Source of the DNA: Thamnaconus septentrionalis
Lineage: Eukaryota; Chordata; Actinopteri; Tetraodontiformes; Monacanthidae
Reading direction: 5' to 3'
NCBI GenBank assembly: GCA_009823395.1
Contig: CM020502.1
Span: forward strand, 27,220,944-27,284,943
DNA length: 64,000 nucleotides
The notes below the pieces were generated by a model, which was not told the DNA's origin, made no database searches, and saw only the letters and a program-made list of their open reading frames with translations. The translations under genes were made by a program, and so were the position numbers. This document shows, piece by piece, positions 1-11,955 of this stretch (the stretch's first letter is position 1; each line of letters begins with the position of its first letter).

Positions 1-968
1 CTTTCTTTTTTTCCCTATTTATTTTCCAAATCTCTCCCCTCCCACATTTGCCTTCTGAAATATTCATGGGTGCCTCCGTTTGTCCCCTCCCCTTTTAATC
101 TGCACTTTTATTTTTTTGCGGATTTCATCAGTTTTCATTTTAAAAGGCAAACAGATGTCGAGAAATTACAATAAAGGGTTTTAAAAGTGGATATACAAAC
201 ACATTTTCATTTAACTAATATATTTTTGATAACTATTATTATTAAATTAAACAGAACGTAAGATGGTAAATAATAACAGTTTTAGTAACTTTTGTTATAT
301 ATATATACATATACATCTAAAACACAAATATATACACACACATATATATATACATATATATAGTTATTTGGAATTAAACTGCTTTTGGAATCAGTTTAAT
401 TGTGAAGCATCAGAAAATAAATTTAGGAAATTTAGTCAGATGTGTTTGAACTGCAGCTATGAACTGTTGAAATTGTCTTCGTCACTGTTGTAGTTGCCAA
501 AACACACATTTTCAGTTCAGTGCTCAGCCACTTTACTTGTGATAAAAGTGGTGAAAAAAAAAAAAAGAATCTCTTCCGCCTGACGACTGTCCGACACCTT
601 TTTTCACCCTAATAAAATAGAAAATTGTGTCTGATTGCTGAAGTTCTCGGCCGCTGACCCCTCCCCTCCCTGCGGCTCCTCCAGTCAAGGCCTACTGGAC
701 TCCCTGTGAACCCCTCAGCCCGTATTGTCCTCCCTCCGTGACCCCGCCGCGACCACGGCAGAGAAATATTGCCCCAAATCCTCTCGGCACTCACACTGAC
801 ATGTTGGTCCTCAGGCTGGAGATCTTCAGCTCCCCGGGGGGAGGAAGCACAAAACAAATGGGCGTCTTTCACACTGTGAAATGTTGTTGCGCTTCCAGTC
901 AAAGAGGTCCAGTGTCGGCTCAAGACTCTGAAAGTTTGTCCTTTTTCTCCTTCTTCTTCTCTCCGCAG
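1..968. other. Left-edge non-coding DNA (upstream intron of the EF-hand gene)
   Basis: No convincing exon is seen. The first 650 bases are AT-rich with short TA/CA microsatellite near 295-365; 650-860 is GC-rich without conserved-looking coding. The stretch ends in a pyrimidine-rich run and CAG acceptor at about 950-968 that leads into the first visible exon of the EF-hand gene, so it is most likely an intron of that gene. Confidence 0.5.
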
Positions 969-3900
969 TCGACTTTCTGGCCAAGTACTGCATTTTCAGT
1001 CGGGAGAAGTTGGCCGAGTACAAAAGAGCTTTTCAGGCAGTAAGTGAAAAGACGTTTGGAGCCTTCGGAGGTTCTCACAGCAGCACCATGCGCAACACGT
1101 TCTGCAGAAGCGAAAGTGTCACCTGACACCTGCCTGTTATTTCTCATCAAACAGGAGAAAAAAAAAACTTTCGCTCTAAAACACAATGTATCAAACAAAC
1201 ACACGATAACGAGGTTGTTGCCGGCAGAAAAGCGGCAATAAGTGTTGATTCATGATGATGATGATGAGAATGATGCTGACGATAGTGATCGCTAGCTGCG
1301 TTTCCATTATCATTACAATTGCACAAGACCTTAATACCACAATAAACTCCGAACTTGGAAAAACCTTTCAAACATGGCTGAAAGGACGTATCCATATAGA
1401 GGCATTTCGCAAAAGTGTCATGGAAACACTTTTTTCGTATTTATGGACCAGGCATACAAACGTTAACAAACAAAAGCAACGTAATTCTCGTCAAATCTTG
1501 CAGTTCGAGATTTGACGCGAATTACGGCTTATGCGCTTCACACCATTCAAATCCTGCAAGTCGCAATTGTACTTTGTCGAAATTTTAGAAATATCGCTTT
1601 TATTCTGCAGCTACTGATGATGACCTGGTGTCTCCTGCAGGCAGACGCCGACGGTGATGGCTACATCTCCTGCCTCCAGGTCCTCCTCACCCTGAAGACC
1701 ATCATCCCTCCGGAGCTGCTGTCTGAGGAGGAGGAGATCTACGTCTACAGGGTCGGCTTCTCATTGGCTGTCTGACCCGGGCGGGACACGCGGACCTGTC
1801 GCACTGACTCCCCTCTGTGTGTGTGTGTGTGTGTTAGATCCTGGAGATGGTGGACTTCAGGGTGACCGACGGCCTGGTGGACCTGAGGCTCTTTGCCGTC
1901 ATCGCCAGCCTGGGGCAGAAGGTCGCCTGCATGGAGTAAGTGAGTGCGTGAGCACGTGCGAACGCCACCTCCAACCCCGCCCCCTCCTTGACCCGCCATA
2001 AATAAGAGCATGAACAAAGTGTGTACGCAAATTTGTTCCGGCAATTTCGCTGCGTCGTGTGTGGGGCTTCTCCTTCTCCTTCTCCTTCTTCTTCTTCTTC
2101 TTCTCCTTCTTCTTCTTCTTCTTCTTCTTCTTCTTCTTCTTCTCCTTCTCCTTCTTCTTCTTCTTCTTCTTCTTTGATCCTCGCTGCCCCTCCACGCTTT
2201 TTGTGCTGAGGAGGAGGAGGCGGAGGGGTAGGAGGATGTTCAGTCCAACAGTCGAGTCTTTCACAGGAAACCTCTGCACAGTTTCAGGCCGTGAGACTTG
2301 TGATTTCTCTGCATTTTACATTCATTTTTTTTAATATATATATATACTTTATAAAATGATTGTCTGCACAAGACGTTTGAAAAGTCGAGACTTTTCAATT
2401 TTCATGTGTTGAGCACAGGTCAGTATAATGCAGTCGACCAATTATTGTTTAATAGATTAATTATTTTTTAATATTTAATTTTTTATTGATTTTTAAGGAA
2501 CATAAAACATAAAAAAAAAAAGAGAAAGTGCAAGTTCATAATACATGATTTGTTTTGTTTTGTTTTGTGTGTGTACATCTATGTGTACATCTATGGCCTG
2601 TCATAAAAAAGAAAAAGAAAAAAAATTACTTCATATTATACTGCACAAAATAACAAGAGTCCAAAAACTAAGATATCTGGTCCAAATATAAAAGAGATTA
2701 GGTGTTGCATTCAGTTTCTAGTTTGCCTTAGCTCCAAAAAAGTTCCCATGAGTTCACTCTGTCATAGAATGCTGCCTCTCCCATAGCGTCCAACCATTCC
2801 CTCAGATTACGAGTCACGTTTGTCTTCCACTTTCTTCTGAGCGCTCTGGAGGCAGCAGTCTCTCCACCACAATAACAGAGAATATTTTTTCATACACATT
2901 TGTTAATTGCGACGTGTCCCCCAATAGACACTTAGAAGGAGTCTGGGGAGCAGTTCAACCAGACCGTTCACTCAGGAAATCCACTACTTTGACCCAAAAT
3001 GGAGCCACTAATGTATCAGATTAATGATTAATTCAAACCCCTTTAGCTCCTGGTGCAAAGCAGCTAATATGGAACCAAAACCACCGGCTTGTTTGTTTTT
3101 TACATAGCTTCCTGAAAATGTGCGTACAAATGCAAACTGATTCGATGAATCGGCCCAGCGTTGAACCCTGAGCGGACGGGCACGTCTCGACATTTCGCTC
3201 CATATGTCGCAGATTCCCACACACATCGTTTTTTGTTTTTTTTTTCCCTCTCTCTCTCTTTCTCTCTCCTGCTCCCTCTGCCCCGGGGTGAGTCGCTCGC
3301 TGCAGGCCGGAGTGTGCGGAGCCAAGACTCCTCTGGAGGTCCTGGGGGGTCAAGGCCTGCTCCCAGAGCCCGGCGCTGCAGTGAAGAGCAGCGACGGGGG
3401 CCCCCGGGTCACGGCTCCTGTGATTTACGGCTGGCCCTTTGTGCTGTGTGTGTGTGTGCTAGCCTGGCTGCCCCTGCTGCTCTCTACTAGGAGACCAGAG
3501 GCCGTCTCGGCCGTACAGAAGCACTTCTAGGAACCATCAAGAATGAGCGTATTTAAAAACTCGCCGTCCTGGACAATTTGAATAACAAGGGGTCAGCAGA
3601 TCAGTGTTGGTGACGAGGTCTGCGGGAAAACAAAGGCGTCCTTCTGTCATCTGACCCCCCCCTCGACTGGACTAAAATGATCCTCTTACCTGTTTCACTT
3701 AATCCTGTTGCCGCTAATCCCATTTTAGGAATGAGCTGCAACAGTAGTTACACCAGCAAACGCGGACGGCTTTGAAACCCGAGGAGCTCCTCTGCCTCTC
3801 TGCCCCACGTCCACTTCCTCCCTTTGTGGACTCCCTACCTGCCACTAATTGCACCTCTGGCTCCTTTCACTGTCTCGCTGCTCCTCGGACCTCGTGTCTC

Positions 3901-4274
3901 TGAACTCTCCGCCCACTTCTCCGCCCTCCACCTCCTCTGCTGCTGTTTTGGCCCTCCCGAGTCAGCCCATCTGTCCCCTCCGAAAACGCCATTGTGCTCC
4001 TGAACAAGTCCACCTCACACAGCGCCGCATGCCCTCAGGGCAGGTCACATGATCTGCCCAAAGAGCACATTGCCATACAGGGTAACCCCGCCCCCGGCGC
4101 CCCTGCACCCGGAGGAGTGGCGCCCGACGCCGGGGTTTGCAGACATGCGCGGGGGTGCGGAGAGTCACTGTAAGCCGCCTCCTTCCTGGAAACGCCTTGG
4201 CTGAGATGAGTCCTGGCTAAGTGGGTGGGTTGAGGGAGGGGGGGGTCATGAGACAGCAGATCTCATGTTGACAC

Positions 4275-4311
<37 letters not shown>

Positions 4312-5388
4312 ACTCTGGTGGGGAGTGTTTCTTGTGAGAGGAGGCGGCGCCTAAAAACCCGGAGCATCGTCTCTGCAGCCCGCTCAAAACTTTTTCAAAC
4401 TAGGTCAGGGCATCTTTGGGAACCCCCACCCCTACAGCACACACATACTACCCCCCACCCCTACAGCACACACATACAACCCCCCCCCCCAACCCACCGC
4501 CGCCGCAGCATGCCTGACTGTCAACAGGCCGCCAAAAACAAAAATCTTGTCTCGTTACGTAAGCGTGAAATCTGCTGCGTCGCCCGCCGCCGCAGGCAGC
4601 CAGAGGACGGCCTGACAATGAAAAAAAGGACAAAAAAAAAAAAGGGGTTAGAGCTGCGTTCAGTACCGCACCCCTCCCCCTCGATCCTCCCCTCCACACC
4701 CCCAACCCTCCCCGCTCTCCGTTTACACCGGCCCATTATCACGCCAGTGTCCTTAAGCGCAGCAGCTCACATTTGCAAGCCCCCTTTTTTTGTGTGCTGC
4801 CACAAACCAAGTGCAATTAACGATCATTAGCTGCCTTGTCTGGCTTCATCTCCGTCAAGGCCCCTGGTTGGTTGGTTGGTTGGATGGAGGAGGACCGGGG
4901 GCCCAAGCAGGGGCCGGCGGGCGGAGGCACTCAGGCGTAGCGCTGCACTCGTTGGCCCGGCGCTCGGCCATTCTCCCCCCCACACCCCCCCCCCTCCTCT
5001 GGCGCACCATTAATGCGGCGGTGGCGAGGAGGCGGCCGGGGCGGGGGGGGTCAAAGGGGGAGGGGCCGCTTGACACCGGGCGCTCGTTAGGCGAAAGGAA
5101 GCCCGCCGCCGTGCCACACGCTGGACTCCTGAGTCCCCCCCACCACCCCTCCCCCACCCACCAGCAGCACAATCAGCCGTGTCTCTCTCTAATTATCCAA
5201 TCTGGCCGCTGCTTTAATTGCCGTCGGCCTGTTTTGTTTTATTGTACTTTATTTTCCCCAGAGCGGCCACCTCGCCGCCGCAGCAGCAGAGTGTGGCCCC
5301 GCCCCCGAAACCTCGGCACGAACCCGGCTCCCCCTGCACGCCCTGTCCACCCGACTCCGACCCCCTCCCCTCCCAACTGACCCCCAAA

Positions 5389-5422
<34 letters not shown>

Positions 5423-6964
5423 AAACCAGAGCAGTTTTATCCGTTACTGTGGCGGGACATCCGCGTGTGCCCACGCATTGTTTGGCAGCCAGGCCGCTGT
5501 GAGCAACCACAATGGGCTCACAACACTTTACCATCAGGTCAGCGCCGGCGCACGGTCGCACAGGACCGACCCGCCAAAAATAACACTGGCGGGGCAGTAG
5601 CGGCGCGGCATGGCGCGCACGCTGTTCAACTGATGCTCTTGTCTCCAGTGCGGCCTGAGAGGCAGAACTGGTGGAACTGCAGTTGGAACGTAATGTGACC
5701 CGGTTTGTGTTTTTACTGCGTTTTTACAACTTTTTCTACAACTTTTCTCGCGCGTCCGCCTTGAAAAGCTCCAGTCTGAGGAGTTTTCAGCCGGTCAGAA
5801 TGTCACTGGGAACTGTCAGCATTTTCCTCTGAGGAGAAAGAGGTGGAGCCACAGCCACAGGGTTCAGCTGTGACAGGAAGCGGAAGCTGCTGCTCGCTTG
5901 TAAAAAAAAAAAAAAAACATGACTGGTGTCAGTCGTATTCAGTCTGATTCACAGCTGACATTATCTGAGTTTCCATTACAGTTTTCCGCAAAATAAAAGT
6001 GATATTTCGAAAATTTTGACAAAGTGCAATTGCGATTTGCAGGTGTTTCCATTGAATGGTGCGAAGCACATAAGCCGTTAAAAATCTTGTCAAATCTCGT
6101 CCCGTGAGACCCCACTTTGAGGACAGAGGTACAAAACATTTTGCGATAAATCTGCATTTCCATGTTGTTTGCTGTCAAGAATGATTGTTATATTTTTCTC
6201 TTTGATTACTTGTAAAAAAAAAATATATATATATATTGTGTCTCCTCCTCCATCCAAACATAACGCCCCATTTTCATTTGAAGTGAACTGGTCACATGAC
6301 CCTGTACGTCACATCCGCTGACGTGTTTCCATGACACTTTTGCGATATACCTCTGTATGGATATGTCTGGAAAAACCACCTCATGAGAGCATCAAAACCT
6401 TTAGCCATATTTGAGAGGTTTTTACAAGTTTAGGAGTTTCCATGACCAGTTTTTTATTGCCATATTTAGGTTTTGGGCAATTCTAGGAGTCATGAAAACG
6501 CACACACTATGACGTTAACATCCTGTTACACATTGTTTCACTAACTTACCTCTAACTATTTAATTTTCTTTTTTTGTTTCTCCTCCAGCGACTTCATGCG
6601 ATCGCTCATCGGCAACATGGACTTCCGCTCATTAGAAGTCAGGCTCTTCAAAGCAAAGGTACCGCCACACCTCCCCAAAAAAAAAATCTCTTATCCATAC
6701 AGCAAAAAGCCTTTTTTTCTTCGAGGTTCAAGTGGCGATTCCAACATGTGTGCGTGCGTGTGTGTGTGTGGGTGTGTGTTTTGCAAAGCTCTCTCCTTCA
6801 TTAATGAGACGCGGAGCTACTTATGCATGGAAAACGAGGGAGGCGAGCTGCAGGGAAACACAGAGCCAGGGCTGGTCTTCCCTTTTCATAGATTAGTGCA
6901 GGGACTTAATCTCATTAAAGTGGCTGACAGTGAACACGGCATCCACTCCGCCCTGGCCCTGTAA

Positions 6965-7009
<45 letters not shown>

Positions 7010-7411
7010 GCTGTTCTGAGACAGACCAGGGAACCTCATTCACACACACTGGTGGACGGGAGCGACTGAAAGGGAAGGATTGGTCACCACAGTGATTGGT
7101 CGGGAGTTGAGGCTAAGCTCCGCCCCCTGGGCCAGGTACAAGAGGCGCTGTAATTACAGAGCTGTTAGCGTTGTTAACTGGAGAGGCTGGTGGGAGGTGG
7201 GGGAGCGGCGGGGGTGGTCGAGGGTATTTGCCTGGAGGATTACTGCCCTCATGCACACCGCACCATCTCATGCGCGTGCATACACACACACACACACAAT
7301 ACAATTATTACCTCAAACTGCATTAACTGTGCAAACAGGTGCACTCAAACAAGACAGGAAAAAAGGCTGGAGGAACCCTGAGGCTTCCCAGTGAGCGCAC
7401 AATAACATGCG

Positions 7412-7465
<54 letters not shown>

Positions 7466-7916
7466 GGCCTGCTTGTGTCTTATTTAATTGTTTTTGCCGA
7501 TATCCGAAAAGCCGATATTGTCCAAGTGCTTAATTTCCGATTCCAATAACAACCGATCCCGATATACACAGGCGTTTTTCCCCAAAACTAATTTTAGGTC
7601 ACATCACGTATCTCTTGCCGTGGAATTAACACTTTACCTACTTTTATTGGGACGCCTAACCAGATGCATTCCGCAAATTAACATTGTCTGTAGAAAATAA
7701 GAACACCACTTCAAGTTAAGTTATGGAAAAGTGCAATATTGTTTTTAGCCTCGGAATGGGAATGAGGTAAAGTGCACACAAAGAAAATAAAAGTGCACAG
7801 ATATAAAAGACTCGGTCCTAAGCCCATTGCTAAACGAGCAAAAACAAAACCTGCATCCCCACAAGCATCCGTGATTGATTCATGATTCATTCATTATTAT
7901 TATTATTATTATTATT

Positions 7917-7959
<43 letters not shown>

Positions 7960-8357
7960 TCATTATTAATAATAATATTATTATCATTATTATTATTAAT
8001 AATAATAATATTATCATTATTATTAATAATAATATTATTATCATTATTATTATTATCAATGATAATAAAACTTGTCTCCTGATGTCTCTGCGTTCTGAGC
8101 AGCAACTCTTCCTGTTCCTGCTGGAGGAGCAGCGGGGCGAGCCGGGTCTCCAGCAGGGCTTCATCAGCGCCGAGCAGCTGCTGCTGGAGCTGAAGGCCGG
8201 CGGCATCCAGCTGGAGCAGGAGGCGGCCGTCCGACTGGAGCTGCAGCGCGTCCCGCCGCTGGACCTGCTGGACTTCCTGGCCCACCTGCCGCTCTTCATG
8301 CTCATCCACAAGTCTGTCATCTCCAACCCGCTGGACGACTCCTCCAGGAGGCTCTGA
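969..8357 (+). CDS. EF-hand domain protein, C-terminal part (five exons, 5' end outside window)
   Basis: I do not recognise this gene by name. Exons: 969-1040, 1641-1751, 1838-1935, 6589-6658 and 8103-8357 (TGA at 8355). All junctions have GT-AG ends and matching phases (0, 0, 2, 0), giving about 200 residues. The first exon enters in phase 2, so at least one exon lies further left. Exons 1-2 form a helix-loop-helix EF-hand: FAKYC-like helix, then loop DADGDGYISCLQ with acidic residues at loop positions 1, 3 and 5 but Gln at position 12 where Glu is usual, so calcium affinity may be weak. The following residues are helical and leucine-rich (LEMVDFRV, FMRSLIGNMDF, LDLLDFLAHLPLF), and the protein ends NPLDDSSRRL. 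No signal peptide or membrane span is visible in this part. An ATTAAA at 8490-8495 is a candidate poly(A) signal. The final acceptor could also be 3 nt earlier (one extra Gln). Gene model good; identity unknown. Confidence 0.72.
1294..1612. repeat. Dispersed repeat family A, copy 1
   Basis: Shares long blocks with 5940-6505 (in inverted orientation for the right part) and 36589-36975, including TTTCAAACATGGCT, GCAAAAGTGTCATGGAAACA and the block around GCGAATTACGGCTTATG. It lies in the intron just upstream of the EF-hand loop exon at 1641. Probably a non-autonomous DNA transposon; class not determined. Confidence 0.55.
2067..2175. repeat. CTT/CCT polypyrimidine microsatellite
   Basis: About 109 bases of almost pure CTTCTT/CTCCTT on the plus strand, a homopurine-homopyrimidine tract within intron 3 of the EF-hand gene. 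Confidence 0.9.
4270..4312. repeat. (CA)n microsatellite
   Basis: Near-perfect CA dinucleotide run in intron 3 of the EF-hand gene. Confidence 0.9.
4725..5240. promoter_or_regulatory. Candidate conserved regulatory block
   Basis: Unique, non-repetitive sequence dotted with homeodomain-type cores (AATTAACGATCATTAG near 4815, CCATTAATG near 5008, CTAATTATCCAATCT near 5189, TTTAATTGCC near 5213) between GC-rich flanks. It resembles developmental enhancers often found in introns next to transcription-factor genes, and ascl1 lies 8 kb away. This is inference from composition only; conservation was not tested. Confidence 0.25.
5940..6505. repeat. Dispersed repeat family A, copy 2 (longest)
   Basis: Begins near GAGTTTCCATTACAG and ends near AGGAGTCATGAAAACG; contains both end blocks found separately at 1294-1612 and 36589-36975, including GTGCAATTGCGATTTGCAGGT and GTTTCCATGACACTTTTGCGA. 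Probably a DNA-transposon-derived element. Confidence 0.55.
6795..6962. promoter_or_regulatory. Candidate conserved non-coding block
   Basis: Unique sequence with TTCATTAATGAGACG, an octamer-like TTATGCATGG and TCTCATTAAAGTGGC, directly before a CA microsatellite (6966-7008). It has no open reading frame of interest. Enhancer-like composition only; low confidence. Confidence 0.22.
6966..7008. repeat. (CA)n microsatellite
   Basis: Uninterrupted CA run in intron 4 of the EF-hand gene; a second CA run lies at 7420-7463. Confidence 0.9.
7465..7865. repeat. Possible hAT-like non-autonomous element
   Basis: Contains repeated GCCGATATCCG/GCCGATATTG/CCGATCCCGATA motifs typical of 'cggccgatat' fish hAT-derived repeats, followed by AT-rich sequence. 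Boundaries are uncertain. Confidence 0.35.
7891..8069. repeat. Alternating (ATT)n/(AAT)n self-complementary microsatellite
   Basis: About 180 bases built almost only from ATT blocks followed by AAT blocks, alternating several times with ATC interruptions. Each ATT block is the reverse complement of the adjacent AAT block, so the tract can fold on itself. It ends about 30 nt before the acceptor of the last EF-hand exon. Confidence 0.92.
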
Positions 8358-8815
8358 GCGCCTCTCGGCACCCTGTCACTGTTTGGTTGTTGTTGTTATT
8401 TCTCCCCGTCCTCCCTCTGGGTGTCAACGTTGCCGTCCTGCGGGACACAACACGTCAACAGGACAGGTGGCCGTAGGCAAGCCACAGTGATTAAAAGTGT
8501 TTCCGTGGTGCAGGTGAGTGGCTGCAGCAAGTCGGAGCTACCAGGCCAGCGGAGGATGTTTTTCTTTTTTCTCTGCCCTTAAAATCAGGATGTTGGAGGA
8601 GTAGTGGTGGTGGGGGGTGTTCAGATTTAGCCTCAAGCAATCAACGCTAGAAATTAGAGCCCTTTTCTTGCACAGAGGCTCTCGCACTGCCCTGGCTTTG
8701 TGGAGGAAATGTCCTTTTTTGTTATTCTTTTCTAACAAGATTGTCCATTTCCCTCCAGACTGACTCAATTCAAAGATCGACAGCATAAAAAGTCCATTAA
8801 AGTGAGGCCAAACTT

Positions 8816-9190
8816 ATCAGATGCCCCCCATTGGCCAGGTGCAGTCTGTTGACTTAATGTCAATTTAATTTAATACCTCATTTTAAGTTCTTTTTATTGA
8901 GCAATTTCACAAACATCCTACATACATCCGGGACACACTGTCTATGTTTTATACAATTTTATAAAACACGTGAATACACGTGGTTAAAAAAGCCAGAATT
9001 AGCCAAAAGGCTCTTTCTTTTCTCTTCCCCAACACAGTATCTCAAAAATTGACATGACACTCCTGCTGTCTTTTACTATCAATCAAAATACAAAATAACC
9101 ACCTTTAAGTTAAGAAACACAAATGCAATTGTGTCCAGGGCAGAAGTGGTGATTTAACAATTATATTAGTTTTGCCATGTCAGAAATGTC
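8816..9190. repeat. Dispersed repeat family B, copy 1
   Basis: Starts ATCAGATGCCCCCCATTGG and ends with TTTTGCCATGTCAGAAATGTC; matches 10771-11113 in the same orientation along most of its length, including TTGACATGACACTCCTGCTG and AATTGTGTCCAGGGCAGAAG. Confidence 0.75.
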
Positions 9191-9399
9191 ACAAAAATAG
9201 TCATTAAGACAACAACAATCATTTCTAAATTCTACTAAATGATAATTATGTAGAATTCAATTATAATTTTGTGTCCCTTGCGTCCCCATGTGAAACATCA
9301 GGACACATCAGTACAGCAGCTCTGGCCTGGATTTTGACGTTCATCTGCTGATTCCGGCTGAACATAGCTGTATAAAGTTTTTTAACACTTCCACCGCTT

Positions 9400-9780
9400 G
9401 TTTACCACGACCCTGTGCCGAGCTCTCCCCGCCTCGCTGCCCCCGAGGCGGCTCCATGCAAATGCTCTGATGCGCCGACCGTTTTTTGTTCCGCAGCAGC
9501 AATTTTAGACGAGAAGAAGAAGAAAGAAAGAAAAAAAAAAAAAAGAACGCCATGTTTGAGCGAGCTGCTGCTCAGACTGTTGTGCTCTTCCATCCAACTT
9601 AATCAGCGCTGATGAATGATATTCAATAAGATATTCCACTAATATAGTTGGAGCCATTGTTTCGGCCCCGGCTTTGCAAATTAGATATGGCCTCGCTCTC
9701 CCGCGGCTCGTACACGCTTGACAGACCGCCAAACGGGGGAACGTAATGGGCTGTGACAGGCAGCGAAACCCGGCTTGTTA
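9400..9780. promoter_or_regulatory. Candidate regulatory block near ascl1
   Basis: Unique sequence between the two family B repeats, with CCATGCAAATGCTC (octamer), CAGCGCTGATGAATGATATT, AAGATATTCCACTAATATAG and CTTTGCAAATTAGATATGG. Such motif-dense, non-coding sequence beside a developmental bHLH gene suggests an enhancer, but this is inference without an alignment. Confidence 0.28.
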
Positions 9781-10701
9781 GATCATGGTCGTCCTGTAGG
9801 CAGCCACCGTCTTTGTCATGGTAAAATCTATGCGTAAAGAAAAATCCTGAAAAAAAAAATGAAGGTTTGTCTTCAGTGTTTTCCCAAACTAGCGTCTTAT
9901 CTTTTCTTCTTCTTCTTCGGCACCGCTTTATTTCTTTCTTTCCCCCCTTTTGTCATCGTAAACAAACCATTTCTATAACCTGCAGCCTGGCAGCCCAGGA
10001 ATTATTCCAAGCTCATTCATAATTCCTTCATCAAGTCTTATGTCCAGTCAAAACGTGTGCAATCTCCCTCAGTATTTGAAATAAAGTTGCAATTTACTTC
10101 AAAAACCAAATAACTCACAAGTGCTGTACGTGTGTTATGCACTTGTACATACAGCCAAGTTAGTGGCTAATGTGTCTGAATTAGTCACATCCTACATGAT
10201 GATTTTTTTTTTTTTTTTTTTACATTGAATTGTAATTATTTTGTATGTATTATACTTGTCTACTTGGTTAATTAATGCTAATTTCTTAAGTGAATTATTG
10301 TATTTTATATTTTGGAGATTTTAAATAAACACAAACCATTTTAGATTGTTAACATCATGTTTTTAACTGTTTATCACTGCATTAAGTTTTTTAATGAACA
10401 CAAGACTTTTGTACTTTGTTAAAGTTTTTTTCTTAGTCTTATGCAAACATTACAAAATCGGGGTAGTTGACAAAAGTCTTTCTCCTGCTTAATTTGACAG
10501 ATTCACGAAGTAAATTAAACAATCCAATTTCAAAAGGCTTTTCTGCAAAGTTGGGGGTCCTTTTGTTTTGCAAAAAAAAAAAAAAGGTTTTGATTTTTCA
10601 CACTGAGAAAGAAAAAACCTGTGAGATCAGTCATTTCACTGAGTCGATTCATTTGGATTCTATGTGGATTAACAGTCCAGCCAGATGTTTGATTCAGTTT
10701 A

Positions 10702-10770
10702 TCCTCTCTCTCTCGCTCTCTCTCTCTCTCTCTTTCTGACGCGCGCGCGCGCACACACACACACACACAC
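10702..10770. repeat. Compound (CT)n-(GC)n-(AC)n microsatellite
   Basis: CT repeats, then a GCGCGCGCGC run, then AC repeats, immediately before family B copy 2. The alternating GC/AC part is potential Z-DNA. Confidence 0.9.
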
Positions 10771-11113
10771 ATCAGACGCCCCCCATTGGCCAGGTGCAGT
10801 CTGTGGACATAATGTAAAACTAATAACTCCTCGTTTCTAAGTTCTTTTCATTGAACAATTTCACAAACATCCCGCATACATCTGGTCCACAATGTCTGTT
10901 TTCTTTCTCCCTATTCTTTCTTTCTCTCCTCCTCACCAACGCAGTACCTTCAAAATTGACATGACACTCCTGCTGTCTTTTACTATCAATCAAAATACAG
11001 AATAACCACCTTTTAGTTAACACTAATACAATTGTGTCCAGGGCAGAAGTAGCAATTTACATTCTACCTCACGTTTTGAGCAATTGTATTAGTTTTGCCA
11101 TGTCAAAAATGTC
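10771..11113. repeat. Dispersed repeat family B, copy 2
   Basis: Direct copy of 8816-9190, truncated at its right by a second GCGCGCGC-(AC)n microsatellite (11112-11158). Confidence 0.75.
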
Positions 11114-11116
11114 GCG

Positions 11117-11159
<43 letters not shown>

Positions 11160-11955
11160 AGGTGGTGGCTCGCTGTGGCTGCTGCGTGCTCGGCGGCACG
11201 CTGCTGTCAGCAGGCACGCGCTCCGCGCCTCCACTCGACCACCCTCCACTCCTCCTCCATTCGCCCATTCACTCTTTATTACCGCAGACACGCGCCCGCC
11301 TGCAGCCTCCGCGATCTACCTGTCAAACTTGGTTTCGCACAAAGTCTAGCAGCAGCTCTACCTCTGGGTCCGCCGCGAGGAGGAGGAGGGGGAGGGTGGA
11401 GGAGGAGGAAGGAGGGCTCCCCTCCCTGACATCCCCTCCTGCTGCCCGTTTAAAGTGAGAACGGCTCTCGAGGTCTTAATCCCTCGATTCACTCTGAAAG
11501 TTTTTTTTCTTTCTCCTTCCCAACTTTTGTCATTTCTTTTTGCCCATGCGGTTCAATTCATTTGCGTCTTTTCTGAAGCAACACGCGCTTCAAACTTCTC
11601 CAAAACTGGCCCTCGTTGCGGACTTATTGAGCACTAACTTGGAAGGGAAAAATCTGAAGAAAAAAAAACTTTCAACCTGATTGTTTGCTCCTTTATGCGG
11701 AGATGACGTTGCCTGTTGAAGTGAGAGAACATCGACCGCTTTCACGTGATCTGTGCGCACACAACCAAAACTCCCTCTGAAGACGCTGACCTGGGTTTAC
11801 TGAACGTGATGCGTTCACGCCCCCCCACCCCCCCCTGCCCCCTCAAAAATGATCTAAACTAGAGCTGAAAGCCGTGAAAAAGCCCCCGACCCCGACCCCA
11901 CTCCCCCCCTGAAAAATAATAAGACTTCGATAAAGAGCATTCTGTAGCAAATTAT

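Larger units (their letters stand above)
1936..6588 (+). other. Large intron 3 of the EF-hand gene
   Basis: 4.65 kb intron with no exon that I can support. It contains a CTT/CCT pyrimidine tract (2067-2175), an AT-rich stretch resembling a decayed transposon or LINE tail (about 2440-3010), a GC-rich block (3260-4150), a CA repeat (4270-4312), a candidate regulatory block (4725-5240), another CA repeat (5393-5421) and dispersed repeat family A (5940-6505). Confidence 0.55.

Noticed and set aside
3161..3530. Overlapping ~108-codon frames in the GC-rich part of EF-hand intron 3
   Set aside because: No splice sites matching the flanking exon phases, which already join perfectly (phase 2 to Asp codon).
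7875..8070. Asn/Ile or Leu-rich coding from the ATT/AAT tract as an N-terminal extension of the last EF-hand exon
   Set aside because: Microsatellite translation; a good acceptor lies at 8102.
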